From contig NZ_JACEHE010000006.1 of assembly GCF_013778455.1 (NCBI RefSeq), positions 124,001 through 188,000 on the forward strand: a stretch of 64,000 bases of DNA, in the 5' to 3' direction. Shown here piece after piece: positions 8,310 to 16,135 of the stretch. Made by a program: the position numbers and the translations under genes. How positions within the stretch are numbered: position 1 is the stretch's first letter; the number at the start of each line of letters is the position of its first letter. The stretch comes from Streptomyces himalayensis subsp. himalayensis. Lineage in GTDB: Bacteria > Actinomycetota > Actinomycetes > Streptomycetales > Streptomycetaceae. The notes beneath the pieces were generated by a model. The model made no database searches. It was not told the origin of the DNA and saw nothing but the letters and a program-made list of their open reading frames with translations.

Positions 8310-10394
8310 ATGGATCTGCACTTCGGTGACAGCAAGCCGACGGACGAGGAGCGGGCGGCGGTCGACGCGCTGCTCGGCCCGCCCGAGTCGGCGTGGGAGG
8401 GCGCCGACGACCGCACCGACGCCGACCTGAGGTGGGCGCGCGGGGGCCGCGAGGCACGGGAGCGGCGCGACCTGCTGTTGCCGGGGCTGCACGCGGTCAA
8501 CGACCGCGTGGGGTGGATCAGTGAGGGCGCCCTCGACTATCTGTGCCGGCGGCTCACGGTGCCGCCGGCGGAGGCGTACGGGGTCGCCACGTTCTACTCG
8601 ATGTTCTCGATGCGGCCACGGCCCGCGACGGTGCTGCACGTGTGCACGGATATCGCATGCGCGGCCGCCGGGGCGGCGGAGGTGTGCGCCGGGGTGGAGG
8701 CGCGGCTGGGGCCGGGGAGCGGGGTTTCGGTGGAGCGGAGCCCGTGCCTGGGGTTGTGCGAGCGGGCGCCGGCGGCGTTGGTGGTGCGGGCGGGGGCGCC
8801 TGCGGCGGGCTTCTCCCCTGCCCCGCCCCTTCCCGGCAGCATCGATATGCGGCTCCGCCGCGGGGGGGCTGCTGCCCCAGACCCCGCTGTCGGCGGCTCC
8901 GCCGCCTCGTCCTCAAACGCCGGACGGGCTGGAATATCCGGCCCCGGCGCGGAAAATTCAGCCCGTCCGGCGCTTGAGGACGAGCCCGAAGGGCGACTTC
9001 GGGGGTCCAGGGGGCGGAGCCCCCTGGTTACGGGAAGGGGCGGGGTGGGGGAATCCTCCTACGCGACCGCCGTCGCCGCCCCCGCCACCATCGACTCGAC
9101 CATAGCCACCGCGACCGCCCCGGAAAGCGCCCCGGCCGAGCCCCCCGCCACCATGGCGGTCCCCCAGGCCGGCCAACCCGGCCTGATCCTCCTCCGCCGC
9201 ATAGGCGCAGTAGACCCGACCTCCCTGGACGACTACCGCGCCCACGGCGGCTACGAGGCGCTACGCCACGCATTCGCGATCGGCCCCGCCGGCGTGATCC
9301 GCGAAGTGACCGACGCAGGCCTCGTCGGCCGCGGCGGCGCCGCCTTCCCCACAGGCCGCAAGTGGCAGGCGACGGCCTCCCAGCCCGACCATCCCCACTA
9401 CCTCGTCTGCAACGCAGACGAGTCGGAACCCGGCACCTTCAAGGACCGGGTGATCATGGAGGGCGACCCGTACGCGCTGATCGAGTCGATGACGATCGCG
9501 GGGTACGCGGTCGGCGCGCACAAAGGCTACGTGTACCTGCGCGGCGAGTACCCGCGCGCCCTGCACAGGCTGACCCACGCCATCGAGCAGGCACGCGCGC
9601 GTGGCCTGCTCGGCGACGACGTCCTCGGCCAGGGCTACGCCTTCGACATCGAGATCCGCCGCGGCGCGGGCGCGTACATCTGCGGTGAGGAAACGGCCCT
9701 CTTCAACTCCATCGAGGGGTACAGGGGCGAGCCCCGCTCCAAGCCCCCGTTCCCGGTGGAGAAGGGCCTGTTCGGCAAGCCGACGGCCGCCAACAACGTT
9801 GAGACGCTCGTGAACGTCCTGCCGATCCTCACCATGGGAGCCCAGGCGTACGTAGCGATCGGCACGGAGAAGTCCACGGGCCCCAAGCTGTTCTGCGTGT
9901 CGGGCACCATCGAGCGCCCCGGCATCTACGAGTTGCCGTTCGGCGCCACGCTCGGCGACCTCCTCGACCTCGCCGGCAAGCCCGACAACCTCAGGGCGGT
10001 ACTGCTGGGCGGCGCCGCAGGCGGCTTCGTACGCCCCGACGAGCTGGACATCCCGCTCACCTTCGAGGGCACCCGCGAGGCCGGTACGACACTCGGCTCC
10101 GGTGTCGTCCTGGCCCTGGACGACACCGTCCCGCTCCCCCGCGTCCTGCTCCGCATCGCCGAGTTCTTCCGCGACGAGTCGTGCGGCCAGTGCGTGCCGT
10201 GCCGCGTCGGCACCGTCCGCCAGGAGGAAGCACTGCACCGGATCGCGGAGCGCACCGGTGCCGCCGCGGCCGGCGACATCGCGCTGCTGCGCGAGGTGGG
10301 CCGCGCCATGCGGGACGCCTCGATCTGCGGCCTGGGCCAGACCGCCTGGAACGCCGTGGAGTCGGCCATCGACCGCCTGGGGGCATACGAATGA
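8310..10394 (+). CDS. Fused NuoE-NuoF-type diaphorase of formate dehydrogenase (FdsG-FdsB fusion)
   Basis: One uninterrupted 694-residue frame. Residues 1-165 are a NuoE/FdsG thioredoxin-fold domain with 2Fe-2S ligands Cys112, Cys117, Cys146 and Cys150. Residues about 166-290 are a low-complexity Ala/Pro/Gly linker. Residues 291-694 are NuoF/FdsB with the FMN/NADH motifs GRGGAAFPTGRKW and GAGAYICGEETALFNSIEG and 4Fe-4S ligands Cys625, Cys628, Cys631 and Cys673. It would hand electrons from formate oxidation to NAD+. Much of the linker DNA is a palindromic dispersed repeat (8861-9026), so the fusion looks like an element insertion at a former gene junction. Fusion by annotation error or a missed restart inside the linker cannot be excluded. 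Confidence 0.9.
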   Translation: MDLHFGDSKPTDEERAAVDALLGPPESAWEGADDRTDADLRWARGGREARERRDLLLPGLHAVNDRVGWISEGALDYLCRRLTVPPAEAYGVATFYSMFSMRPRPATVLHVCTDIACAAAGAAEVCAGVEARLGPGSGVSVERSPCLGLCERAPAALVVRAGAPAAGFSPAPPLPGSIDMRLRRGGAAAPDPAVGGSAASSSNAGRAGISGPGAENSARPALEDEPEGRLRGSRGRSPLVTGRGGVGESSYATAVAAPATIDSTIATATAPESAPAEPPATMAVPQAGQPGLILLRRIGAVDPTSLDDYRAHGGYEALRHAFAIGPAGVIREVTDAGLVGRGGAAFPTGRKWQATASQPDHPHYLVCNADESEPGTFKDRVIMEGDPYALIESMTIAGYAVGAHKGYVYLRGEYPRALHRLTHAIEQARARGLLGDDVLGQGYAFDIEIRRGAGAYICGEETALFNSIEGYRGEPRSKPPFPVEKGLFGKPTAANNVETLVNVLPILTMGAQAYVAIGTEKSTGPKLFCVSGTIERPGIYELPFGATLGDLLDLAGKPDNLRAVLLGGAAGGFVRPDELDIPLTFEGTREAGTTLGSGVVLALDDTVPLPRVLLRIAEFFRDESCGQCVPCRVGTVRQEEALHRIAERTGAAAAGDIALLREVGRAMRDASICGLGQTAWNAVESAIDRLGAYE
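8861..9026. repeat. Dispersed palindromic element lying in frame inside the NuoE-NuoF gene
   Basis: Two nested inverted repeats. The inner arms, 8906-8931 and 8959-8984, match at 25 of 26 positions (core CTCAAACGCCGGACGGGCTG). The outer arms are 8861-8886 (GCTGCCCCAGACCCC) and 9001-9026 (GGGGTCCAGGGGGCGGAG). GC-rich elements with this core are familiar from Streptomyces intergenic DNA. A related half-element lies at 27696-27785. Here the frame passes through the whole hairpin without a stop. Confidence 0.85.
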
Positions 10395-10474
10395 CCGCGC
10401 TCGACCGGCTTGAGGTGTACACGACCGCCGTGGAATCCGTCATCGATCACCTGGGGGCCTGCTCATGACCGCCA
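10353..10474 (+). repeat. Imperfect tandem duplication at the diaphorase 3' end
   Basis: The 3' end of the diaphorase gene plus the first bases of the next start (10353-10400) recurs 74 bp downstream (10427-10474). Both copies run from GCCGTGGA through CTGGGGGC to ATGACCGC. Encoded tails are AVESAIDRLGAYE and AVESVIDHLGACS. The 74-bp offset puts the copies in different frames and creates the minigene at 10391. Confidence 0.85.
10391..10468 (+). CDS. 25-residue minigene bridging diaphorase and Fe-S subunit genes
   Basis: ATG at 10391 overlaps the diaphorase stop (ATGA), and the stop TGA at 10466-10468 overlaps the next ATG (ATGA again), so the three genes form a relay of translational coupling. 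The peptide reads MTALDRLEVYTTAVESVIDH followed by LGACS. Its last 14 residues are a diverged copy of the diaphorase C-terminus, so it appears to have arisen from the local 74-bp-offset duplication. No domain is recognisable. It may be a functional peptide, or only a spacer that keeps ribosomes loaded across the duplicated segment. Confidence 0.5.
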   Translation: MTALDRLEVYTTAVESVIDHLGACS

Positions 10475-11325
10475 TACCGCTGGGGTCACCCCGCCGTCTC
10501 ATCGAGTTCACGCTGGACGGGCAGGAGGCCAGGGTCCCCGAGGGCTCGACGATCCTCGACGCCTGCCGGGCGGCGGGCAAGGACATCCCGACGCTGTGCC
10601 AGGGCGACACGCTCACCCCGAAGAACGCCTGCCGCGTGTGCGTGGTCGAGGTGGAGGGCGCCCGCACGCTCGCCCCGGCCTGCTCACGCAAGGCCGAGCC
10701 GGGCATGGATGTGCTCACCGACACCGAACGCGCCCGCCACAGCCGCAAGATCGTGCTCGAACTCCTCGCCTCCTCGGTCGACTTGTCGACGACACCGAAG
10801 GTCGCCGAGTGGATCAAGGAGTACGAGGCGAAACCGGACCGCTTCGGCCCGGATGCGGCGCGGCTCAACGAGGAACCCAAGGTCGACAACGATCTGTATG
10901 TGCGCGACTACGACAAGTGCATCCTCTGCTACAAGTGCGTGGACGCCTGCGGCGACCAGTGGCAGAACACCTTCGCGATCTCGGTCGCGGGCCGCGGCTT
11001 CGACGCCCGTATCGCCGTGGAGCACGACGCGCCGCTGACCGACTCGGCGTGCGTGTACTGCGGCAACTGCATCGAGGTGTGCCCGACGGGCGCACTGTCC
11101 TTCAAGTCGGAGTTCGACATGCGGGCCGCGGGCACCTGGGACGAGTCCGCCCAGACCGAGACGACCACCGTGTGCGCGTACTGCGGAGTGGGCTGCAACC
11201 TCACGCTGCACGTACAGGACAATGAGATCGTGAAGGTCACCTCGCCGCACGACAACCCGGTGACCCACGGCAACCTCTGCATCAAGGGCCGCTTCGGCTA
11301 CCAGCACGTGCAGAACCGGGACTGA
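10465..11325 (+). CDS. Formate dehydrogenase Fe-S module (N-terminal half of alpha subunit as separate protein)
   Basis: A 286-residue protein with three parts. A 2Fe-2S ferredoxin domain has ligands Cys45, Cys56, Cys59 and Cys73. A two-cluster ferredoxin domain has CILCYKCVDACG and CVYCGNCIEVCPTGAL. The entry 4Fe-4S domain of molybdopterin enzymes has CAYCGVGC and GNLCIKGRFGYQHV. It ends exactly where a full-length FDH alpha subunit would continue into RLT.PL, the residues with which the protein at 6321 begins. The NuoG-type His-Cys cluster expected after residue 90 is not seen (that stretch reads ELLASSVDLSTTPKV). It probably wires the Mo site to the diaphorase. Confidence 0.88.
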   Translation: MTAIPLGSPRRLIEFTLDGQEARVPEGSTILDACRAAGKDIPTLCQGDTLTPKNACRVCVVEVEGARTLAPACSRKAEPGMDVLTDTERARHSRKIVLELLASSVDLSTTPKVAEWIKEYEAKPDRFGPDAARLNEEPKVDNDLYVRDYDKCILCYKCVDACGDQWQNTFAISVAGRGFDARIAVEHDAPLTDSACVYCGNCIEVCPTGALSFKSEFDMRAAGTWDESAQTETTTVCAYCGVGCNLTLHVQDNEIVKVTSPHDNPVTHGNLCIKGRFGYQHVQNRD

Positions 11326-11346
11326 TCGAGACTTGGGGCTTGAGAC

Positions 11347-12210
11347 ATGGGACGCGTCACCGAGCGACGGCGGGTGATCCGGATCCGGGACGGGGCCGTC
11401 AGCACCCGCCCGGACACACTCGTCGCCGAGGAACCCCTCGAGATCCGGCTGAACGGCAAGCCGCTGGCCATCACGATGCGCACCCCGGGCGACGACTTCG
11501 CGCTCGCGGCGGGCTTCCTGGTGAGCGAGGGGGTGCTGGGCTCGGCGGCCGAGCTGCAGAACATCGTGTACTGCGCCGGGGCCACGCAGGATGGTTCGAA
11601 CACATACAACGTCGTCGACGTGAAGCTGGCTCCCGGTGTTCCCGTCCCCGACATCACCCTCGAACGCAACGTCTACACGACCTCCTCCTGCGGCCTGTGC
11701 GGCAAGGCGAGCCTGGACGCGGTGCGGACCACCGCCCGCTGGGCCATCGACGACACAGGCGACGGCGACACTCCCCCGGTCCGGCTCGAACCCGAGCTGC
11801 TCGCGAGCCTCCCCGACCGGCTGCGCGCCGCTCAGCGGGTGTTCGACCGGACCGGGGGCCTGCACGCGGCGGCACTGTTCACGGAGGACGGGGAGCTCCT
11901 TGACATACGCGAGGACGTGGGCCGCCACAACGCGGTCGACAAGCTGGTGGGGCGCGCCCTGCAGAACGGCGGTCTGCCCCTGTCCCGCACGATCCTCCTG
12001 GTCTCCGGCCGGGCGTCCTTCGAGCTCGCGCAGAAGGCCGTGATGGCGGGCATCCCGGTGCTGGCCGCGGTCTCCGCCCCGTCCTCGCTCGCCGTGGACC
12101 TCGCCGCCGAGACCGGCCTGACGCTGGTCGGCTTCCTGCGGGGCGCCTCCATGAACGTGTACGCGGGTGAGCACCGCATCGCCCTGCGGGCCGCGGCCGC
12201 CCAGGGCTGA
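11347..12210 (+). CDS. fdhD: Formate dehydrogenase accessory sulfurtransferase FdhD
   Basis: A 287-residue member of the FdhD family, which transfers sulfur from IscS to the molybdopterin cofactor so that formate dehydrogenase becomes active. Key features are LAAGFLVSEG, the conserved CxxC as SSCGLCG (Cys115, Cys118), FDRTGGLHAA and EDVGRHNAVDKLVG. It lies 21 bp after the Fe-S subunit in the same operon, which supports the formate dehydrogenase identity of the cluster. ATG at 11347 is used; the upstream ribosome binding site is weak. Confidence 0.95.
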   Translation: MGRVTERRRVIRIRDGAVSTRPDTLVAEEPLEIRLNGKPLAITMRTPGDDFALAAGFLVSEGVLGSAAELQNIVYCAGATQDGSNTYNVVDVKLAPGVPVPDITLERNVYTTSSCGLCGKASLDAVRTTARWAIDDTGDGDTPPVRLEPELLASLPDRLRAAQRVFDRTGGLHAAALFTEDGELLDIREDVGRHNAVDKLVGRALQNGGLPLSRTILLVSGRASFELAQKAVMAGIPVLAAVSAPSSLAVDLAAETGLTLVGFLRGASMNVYAGEHRIALRAAAAQG

Positions 12211-12213
12211 CCG

Positions 12214-12255
12214 GCTCCCCGCTGCACGGCGGCGGGGCCCCGGCCGACGGGGAGC
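12214..12255. terminator. Possible terminator after fdhD
   Basis: GCTCCCCG (12214-12221) pairs with CGGGGAGC (12248-12255), and the loop contains a further GC-rich self-complementary stretch. It lies between the convergent fdhD and cebR-like genes and could serve both. There is no U-run, as is usual in this GC-rich genus. Confidence 0.4.
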
Positions 12256-12418
12256 GCCCCCTGCGCCGGCCGGGCCTCGCCTCACCGGCGCCGAGCAAGT
12301 CGCGGCGCTCGGCCTGACATCCGACCGGAGGGGAGGGGCCGTTCCGGTTGCCCGCGCCCGCGGGAGGGCCTGACCCGTCGACCCGACGGGAGGTGTCAGC
12401 GTCCCCCCGGCCATCCAC

Positions 12419-13435
12419 TCACGACGAGTCCCGCACCACGAGTTGCGTGGGCAGAACAACGTGCCGACGCGGCGCTTCGGAATCGTTGATCTCCTCCAGG
12501 AGGAGGTGGGCGATGGTGCTGCCGATCTCTTCGACGGGCTGGCGCACGGTGGTGAGGGGCGGACTGCTGTGGCGGGCGATGATGGAGTCGTCGAAACCGA
12601 CCACGGCCACGTCGTCCGGGATGCGGCGCCCGGCCCGGCGCAGCTCCACCATGGCGCCGGCGGCCATGACGTCGGATGCCACGAACACGGCGTCCAGGTC
12701 CGGGACTTGTTCGAGAAGTGAACGCATGGCGATCCCGCCTCCCGCCTCGGTGAAGTCGCCCGCGGCCACAAGTTCCTCCCCGGCCGGACGGGCTGCCTCC
12801 GTCAGGGCCTCCCGCCAGCCCTGAAGCCTGCTGCGAGCCACGTCCATGTCCAGCGGTCCGGTGATCGTGGCCACTTTCGAGCGCCCGCGTGACAGCAGGT
12901 GCCGCACCGCTGCCGCGGCCCCGCCCGTGTTGTCCGAGTGGACGTGGGCCAGCGACTCGCCGGGGCCGCGGCGGCCGGCCAGCACGGTCGGCAGACCCAG
13001 GTCCTCAAGGAGCCCCGGCAGGGGATCGTGCTCGTGCACGGATACCAGGAGCACACCGTCCACCCGGCGCTCCGCGACCGACTCGGTGAGCTGGTCGCGT
13101 TCCCCCTGGTCACGGACGAGCACGAGCTGCAGCTGCGTCCTGGTCTCGGCGAGCGCGGCGCTGACACCGCGGATGACCGCCGAGAAGTACGGCTCCGACC
13201 CGAGGCGGCTCTCCGACTCGGGTATGACGAGGGCTACCGAGTTGGTCTTACTCGTCACGAGGCCTCGGGCCACGGAGTTCGGAACGTACTGGAGCTCGGC
13301 GATGGCGGCCAGTACGGCGGCCCTGGCCTTCTCGCTGACGAGTTCGGAGCCGTTGATGACCCGTGAAACCGTGGTCCGCCCGACCCCCGCTCGCGCGGCC
13401 ACCGTCTTGATGGTCGGCCGCTGCCTTCCCCCCAT
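12419..13435 (-). CDS. cebR: LacI-family repressor, CebR-like (cello-oligosaccharide regulator)
   Basis: A 338-residue LacI protein with HTH TIKTVAARAGVGRTTVSRVI at residues 8-27, a hinge near QYVPNSVARGL, and a periplasmic-binding-protein fold ending TTVRQPVEEIGSTIAHLLLE. It is divergent from the sugar importer and GH1 genes, as cebR is from cebEFG-bglC in other Streptomyces. CebR normally binds TGGGAGCGCTCCCA and is released by cellobiose. The boxes in this divergent gap deviate slightly from that sequence, so this could be a paralogue with its own specificity. GGGAGGAG precedes ATG 13435. Symbol by similarity and context. Confidence 0.75.
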   Translation of the reverse strand: MGGRQRPTIKTVAARAGVGRTTVSRVINGSELVSEKARAAVLAAIAELQYVPNSVARGLVTSKTNSVALVIPESESRLGSEPYFSAVIRGVSAALAETRTQLQLVLVRDQGERDQLTESVAERRVDGVLLVSVHEHDPLPGLLEDLGLPTVLAGRRGPGESLAHVHSDNTGGAAAAVRHLLSRGRSKVATITGPLDMDVARSRLQGWREALTEAARPAGEELVAAGDFTEAGGGIAMRSLLEQVPDLDAVFVASDVMAAGAMVELRRAGRRIPDDVAVVGFDDSIIARHSSPPLTTVRQPVEEIGSTIAHLLLEEINDSEAPRRHVVLPTQLVVRDSS

Positions 13436-13608
13436 GGCTCCTCCCTCGCCGCCGTGCCGTGGGGACGGCGTTCACCTGGGCATTGTGCCAGACGGGTGGC
13501 CGCGATCCGTCACGTTGCTGCGGGCCTCCCGCTCCATTTCCTGAAAAACAGGTCAGTTCAACTTCTTGACAGGGGTGTTGGGTGGCGGCGACGCTTCGAA
13601 CCACTTGG

Positions 13609-13644
13609 TGGGCACGTTCCCACCCGCGTTTGGGAACGTACCCA
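13609..13644. promoter_or_regulatory. Two CebR-like operator boxes upstream of cebE
   Basis: TGGGCACGTTCCCA (13609-13622) and TGGGAACGTACCCA (13631-13644) each differ from a perfect palindrome by one pair and follow the TGGGA-N4-TCCCA plan of the CebR box. Their starts are 22 bp apart, two helical turns, so bound dimers would lie on the same DNA face. They are 76 bp upstream of cebE within the cebR-cebE divergent gap (13436-13719). Confidence 0.75.
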
Positions 13645-13719
13645 GTAGACAAATCGGGCCGCTGAGCGGGCCGTACGGCTGAAGTTCCGGCGCGTCGACG
13701 CCGCCGCTAGGAGGACGGA

Positions 13720-15030
13720 ATGAGCAAGGCCCGCAAGCAGTTGCGTACAAAAGTCGTGGCCGCAGTCTCGGCTGTGACGGCCCTGGGCATGGTCGTGGGC
13801 TGCAGTGGAGGCAGCGACACGGGGACCGGCGGGGGCCGGAAGGACGGCAAGGTCACCATCACCATGGGGCTCTTCGGCGTCATGGGCTTCAAGGAGACCG
13901 GCCTCCTCGAGAAGTACATGAAGCTGCACCCGGACGTCGTCATCAAGGCGGATGTCGCCGGTGACGAGCAGACCTACTACACCGCACTGCAGACGCACCT
14001 GGCCGCCGGCAGCGGTCTGAAGGACATCCAGGGCATAGAGATCGGCCGCGCCAAGGAACTCGTCGACACGCAGAAGGACAAGTTCGTCGACCTCTCGGAC
14101 GTCTCCGGAGCCGACCACTTCCTGCCCTGGAAGCTCAGCCAGGTCACCGCATCCGACAAGAAGGTGATCGGGCTCGGCACGGACATCGGCCCGATGGCTG
14201 TCTGCTACCGCAAGGACTTCTTCGAGCAGGCCGGACTGCCCACCGACCGCGACGAGGTCGCGAAGCTGTGGGAGGGCGATTGGTCCAAGTACGTCGAGGC
14301 AGGCAAGCGCTTCACGAAGAACACGAAGAGCAAGGTCGCCTTCATGGACAGCTCCAGCGGCCTGTTCAACGCCATGATCTACGGCAGTTCGCAGCAGTTC
14401 TACGACAAGAGCGGCGAGCTCATCTATGCGAAGAACCCGGTGGTGAAGGATGCCTGGAGCCTGGCGTCCGATGCGGCCACGTCCGGGCTGACCGCCAAAC
14501 TCCGGCAGTTCCAGCCCGGTTGGGACCCCGGCCTCGCCAACAGCACGTTCGCCAGCACGGTGTGCCCGGCCTGGATGCTCGCCCACATCAGCGAGAAAGC
14601 CGGCCCGAAGAACAAGGGCAAGTGGGACGTCGCCAAGGCACCCCAGGGCGCCAACTGGGGCGGATCGTTCCTCGGCGTCATGGAGCAGAGCCCGGTCAAG
14701 AAGGAGGCGAAGGAGCTCGTCGCCTGGCTCACGGCTCCCGAGCAGCAGGCCTACCTCTTCGAGAAGATCGGCAACTTCCCGTCGTCCGAGGCCGCCTTGA
14801 AGATGCCCGAAGTGGCGGACGGGAAGTCCGACTACTTCGGCGGCGCGCCCATCGGCGAGATCTTCGGCGCGGCGGCCAAGGAGATCCCCGACGAGCAGGT
14901 GCTCGGCCGCAAGGACGGCACCATCAAGGACATCTTCTCGCAGGGCCTGACGCTGATCGAGGCGCAGAACAAGAGCCCGGAAGAGGCCTGGAAGACCACT
15001 GACGAACGCATCGAGAAGGCCGCCGGCTGA
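13720..15030 (+). CDS. cebE: Cello-oligosaccharide-type ABC transporter substrate-binding lipoprotein
   Basis: A 436-residue extracytoplasmic sugar-binding protein. It has a basic N-terminus, a hydrophobic signal and a lipobox-like VVGC at about residues 24-27 followed by a Ser/Gly linker, then a two-lobed family 1 binding protein. Its companions are two permeases and a GH1 beta-glucosidase, the cebEFG-bglC arrangement for cellobiose and cellotriose uptake. No ATPase gene is present, consistent with use of the shared MsiK ATPase in Streptomyces. GGAGG lies about 8 bp before ATG 13720. The closest match could be a paralogous beta-glucoside system. Confidence 0.8.
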   Translation: MSKARKQLRTKVVAAVSAVTALGMVVGCSGGSDTGTGGGRKDGKVTITMGLFGVMGFKETGLLEKYMKLHPDVVIKADVAGDEQTYYTALQTHLAAGSGLKDIQGIEIGRAKELVDTQKDKFVDLSDVSGADHFLPWKLSQVTASDKKVIGLGTDIGPMAVCYRKDFFEQAGLPTDRDEVAKLWEGDWSKYVEAGKRFTKNTKSKVAFMDSSSGLFNAMIYGSSQQFYDKSGELIYAKNPVVKDAWSLASDAATSGLTAKLRQFQPGWDPGLANSTFASTVCPAWMLAHISEKAGPKNKGKWDVAKAPQGANWGGSFLGVMEQSPVKKEAKELVAWLTAPEQQAYLFEKIGNFPSSEAALKMPEVADGKSDYFGGAPIGEIFGAAAKEIPDEQVLGRKDGTIKDIFSQGLTLIEAQNKSPEEAWKTTDERIEKAAG

Positions 15031-15126
15031 GCGTTCCGCCCTTCGCCGCAGGCGCCCGGCGACGCGCATCCCGCGTGGCCGCCGGGCCCTCGGCCCCCAC
15101 CCGCTTCCAAGGAAGGATCCCTTCCG

Positions 15127-16122
15127 GTGGCCACCTCCACCAAGACGTCCCAAGGCGGTGCTCTCGGCACCGCTCCCCCGGCCGGGAACCGCGCGAGCGG
15201 GGACCGCCAGGGGCGGCGGAACCTGCTGCACCGCCTCGACCTGCGTGGCGCGCCGTACGCGTTCGTCGCCCCGTTCTTCGTGGTCTTCGCGGCCTTCAGC
15301 TTCTACCCGCTGCTCTACACCTCCTGGATCTCGCTCCATCGCGTCGAGATGTCGTCGCTGAACCTGATGGAGTGGGTCGCGTTCGACAACTACACGGCGC
15401 TGTGGCACGACGACCGCTTCTGGAACGCGCTGGCCAACACCTTCACCATCGGTGTGATCTCCACCGTGCCGCAGCTGCTGATGGCCCTAGGCCTGGCCCA
15501 TCTGCTCAACTACAAGCTGCGTGGTTCGACGTTCTTCCGCGTCGCGGCCCTGACTCCGTACGCGACGTCGGTCGGGGCCGCGGCCCTGGTGTTCACGATG
15601 CTCTTCGAGCGCGACTTCGGCATGATCAACTGGATGCTGGGCCCGTTCGGTGTGGACAACATCGACTGGGAGAACAACAAGTGGGCGGCGCAGACGGCGA
15701 TCTCCACCATCGTGATCTGGCGCTGGACCGGCTACAACGCCCTGCTCTACCTCGCGGCCATGCAGGCCATCCCGCAGGACCGCTACGAGGCGGCCGCCAT
15801 CGACGGGGCATCCCGCTGGCAGCAGTTCCTCAAGGTCACGGTGCCGGGCATCCGTTCCACCATCGTCTTCACCATCGTGCTGTCCACGATCGGCGCAACG
15901 CAGCTCTTCGGTGAGCCGCTGATCTTCGGCCAGGGCCCCAACGGCATCACCGGCGGTGCGGACAACCAGTACCAGACGCTGGGCCTGCTGCTGTACGAGG
16001 AGGGCTGGAAGAACTACCAGATGGGACGGGCCGCCACCGTCGCCTGGGCGATGTTCCTGCTGCTCATCCTCGTCTTCGTCGTCCAGCGAGTCCTCAAGCG
16101 CGCCCTGGCGCGCAGTTCCTGA
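15127..16122 (+). CDS. cebF: Sugar ABC transporter permease, MalF type
   Basis: A 331-residue inner-membrane permease with six predicted helices. The EAA loop is EAAAIDGASRWQQFLKVTVP (residues about 220-239), which contacts the ATPase. The N-terminal 35 residues are polar. GTG at 15127 follows GGAAGGA. It is the first of two permeases in the operon and pairs with the next gene to form the translocation pore. The sequence FGEPLIFGQGPNGITGG near residue 260 is the usual substrate-facing loop in this permease group. Confidence 0.85.
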   Translation: MATSTKTSQGGALGTAPPAGNRASGDRQGRRNLLHRLDLRGAPYAFVAPFFVVFAAFSFYPLLYTSWISLHRVEMSSLNLMEWVAFDNYTALWHDDRFWNALANTFTIGVISTVPQLLMALGLAHLLNYKLRGSTFFRVAALTPYATSVGAAALVFTMLFERDFGMINWMLGPFGVDNIDWENNKWAAQTAISTIVIWRWTGYNALLYLAAMQAIPQDRYEAAAIDGASRWQQFLKVTVPGIRSTIVFTIVLSTIGATQLFGEPLIFGQGPNGITGGADNQYQTLGLLLYEEGWKNYQMGRAATVAWAMFLLLILVFVVQRVLKRALARSS

Positions 16123-16135
16123 CCAGGAGACCTCC

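Noticed and set aside
8861..9026. Sequencing frameshift or two separate genes at the NuoE-NuoF join
   Set aside because: Both domains are in the same frame with no stop between them, so no frameshift is needed. A second start inside the linker is possible but has no clear ribosome binding site.
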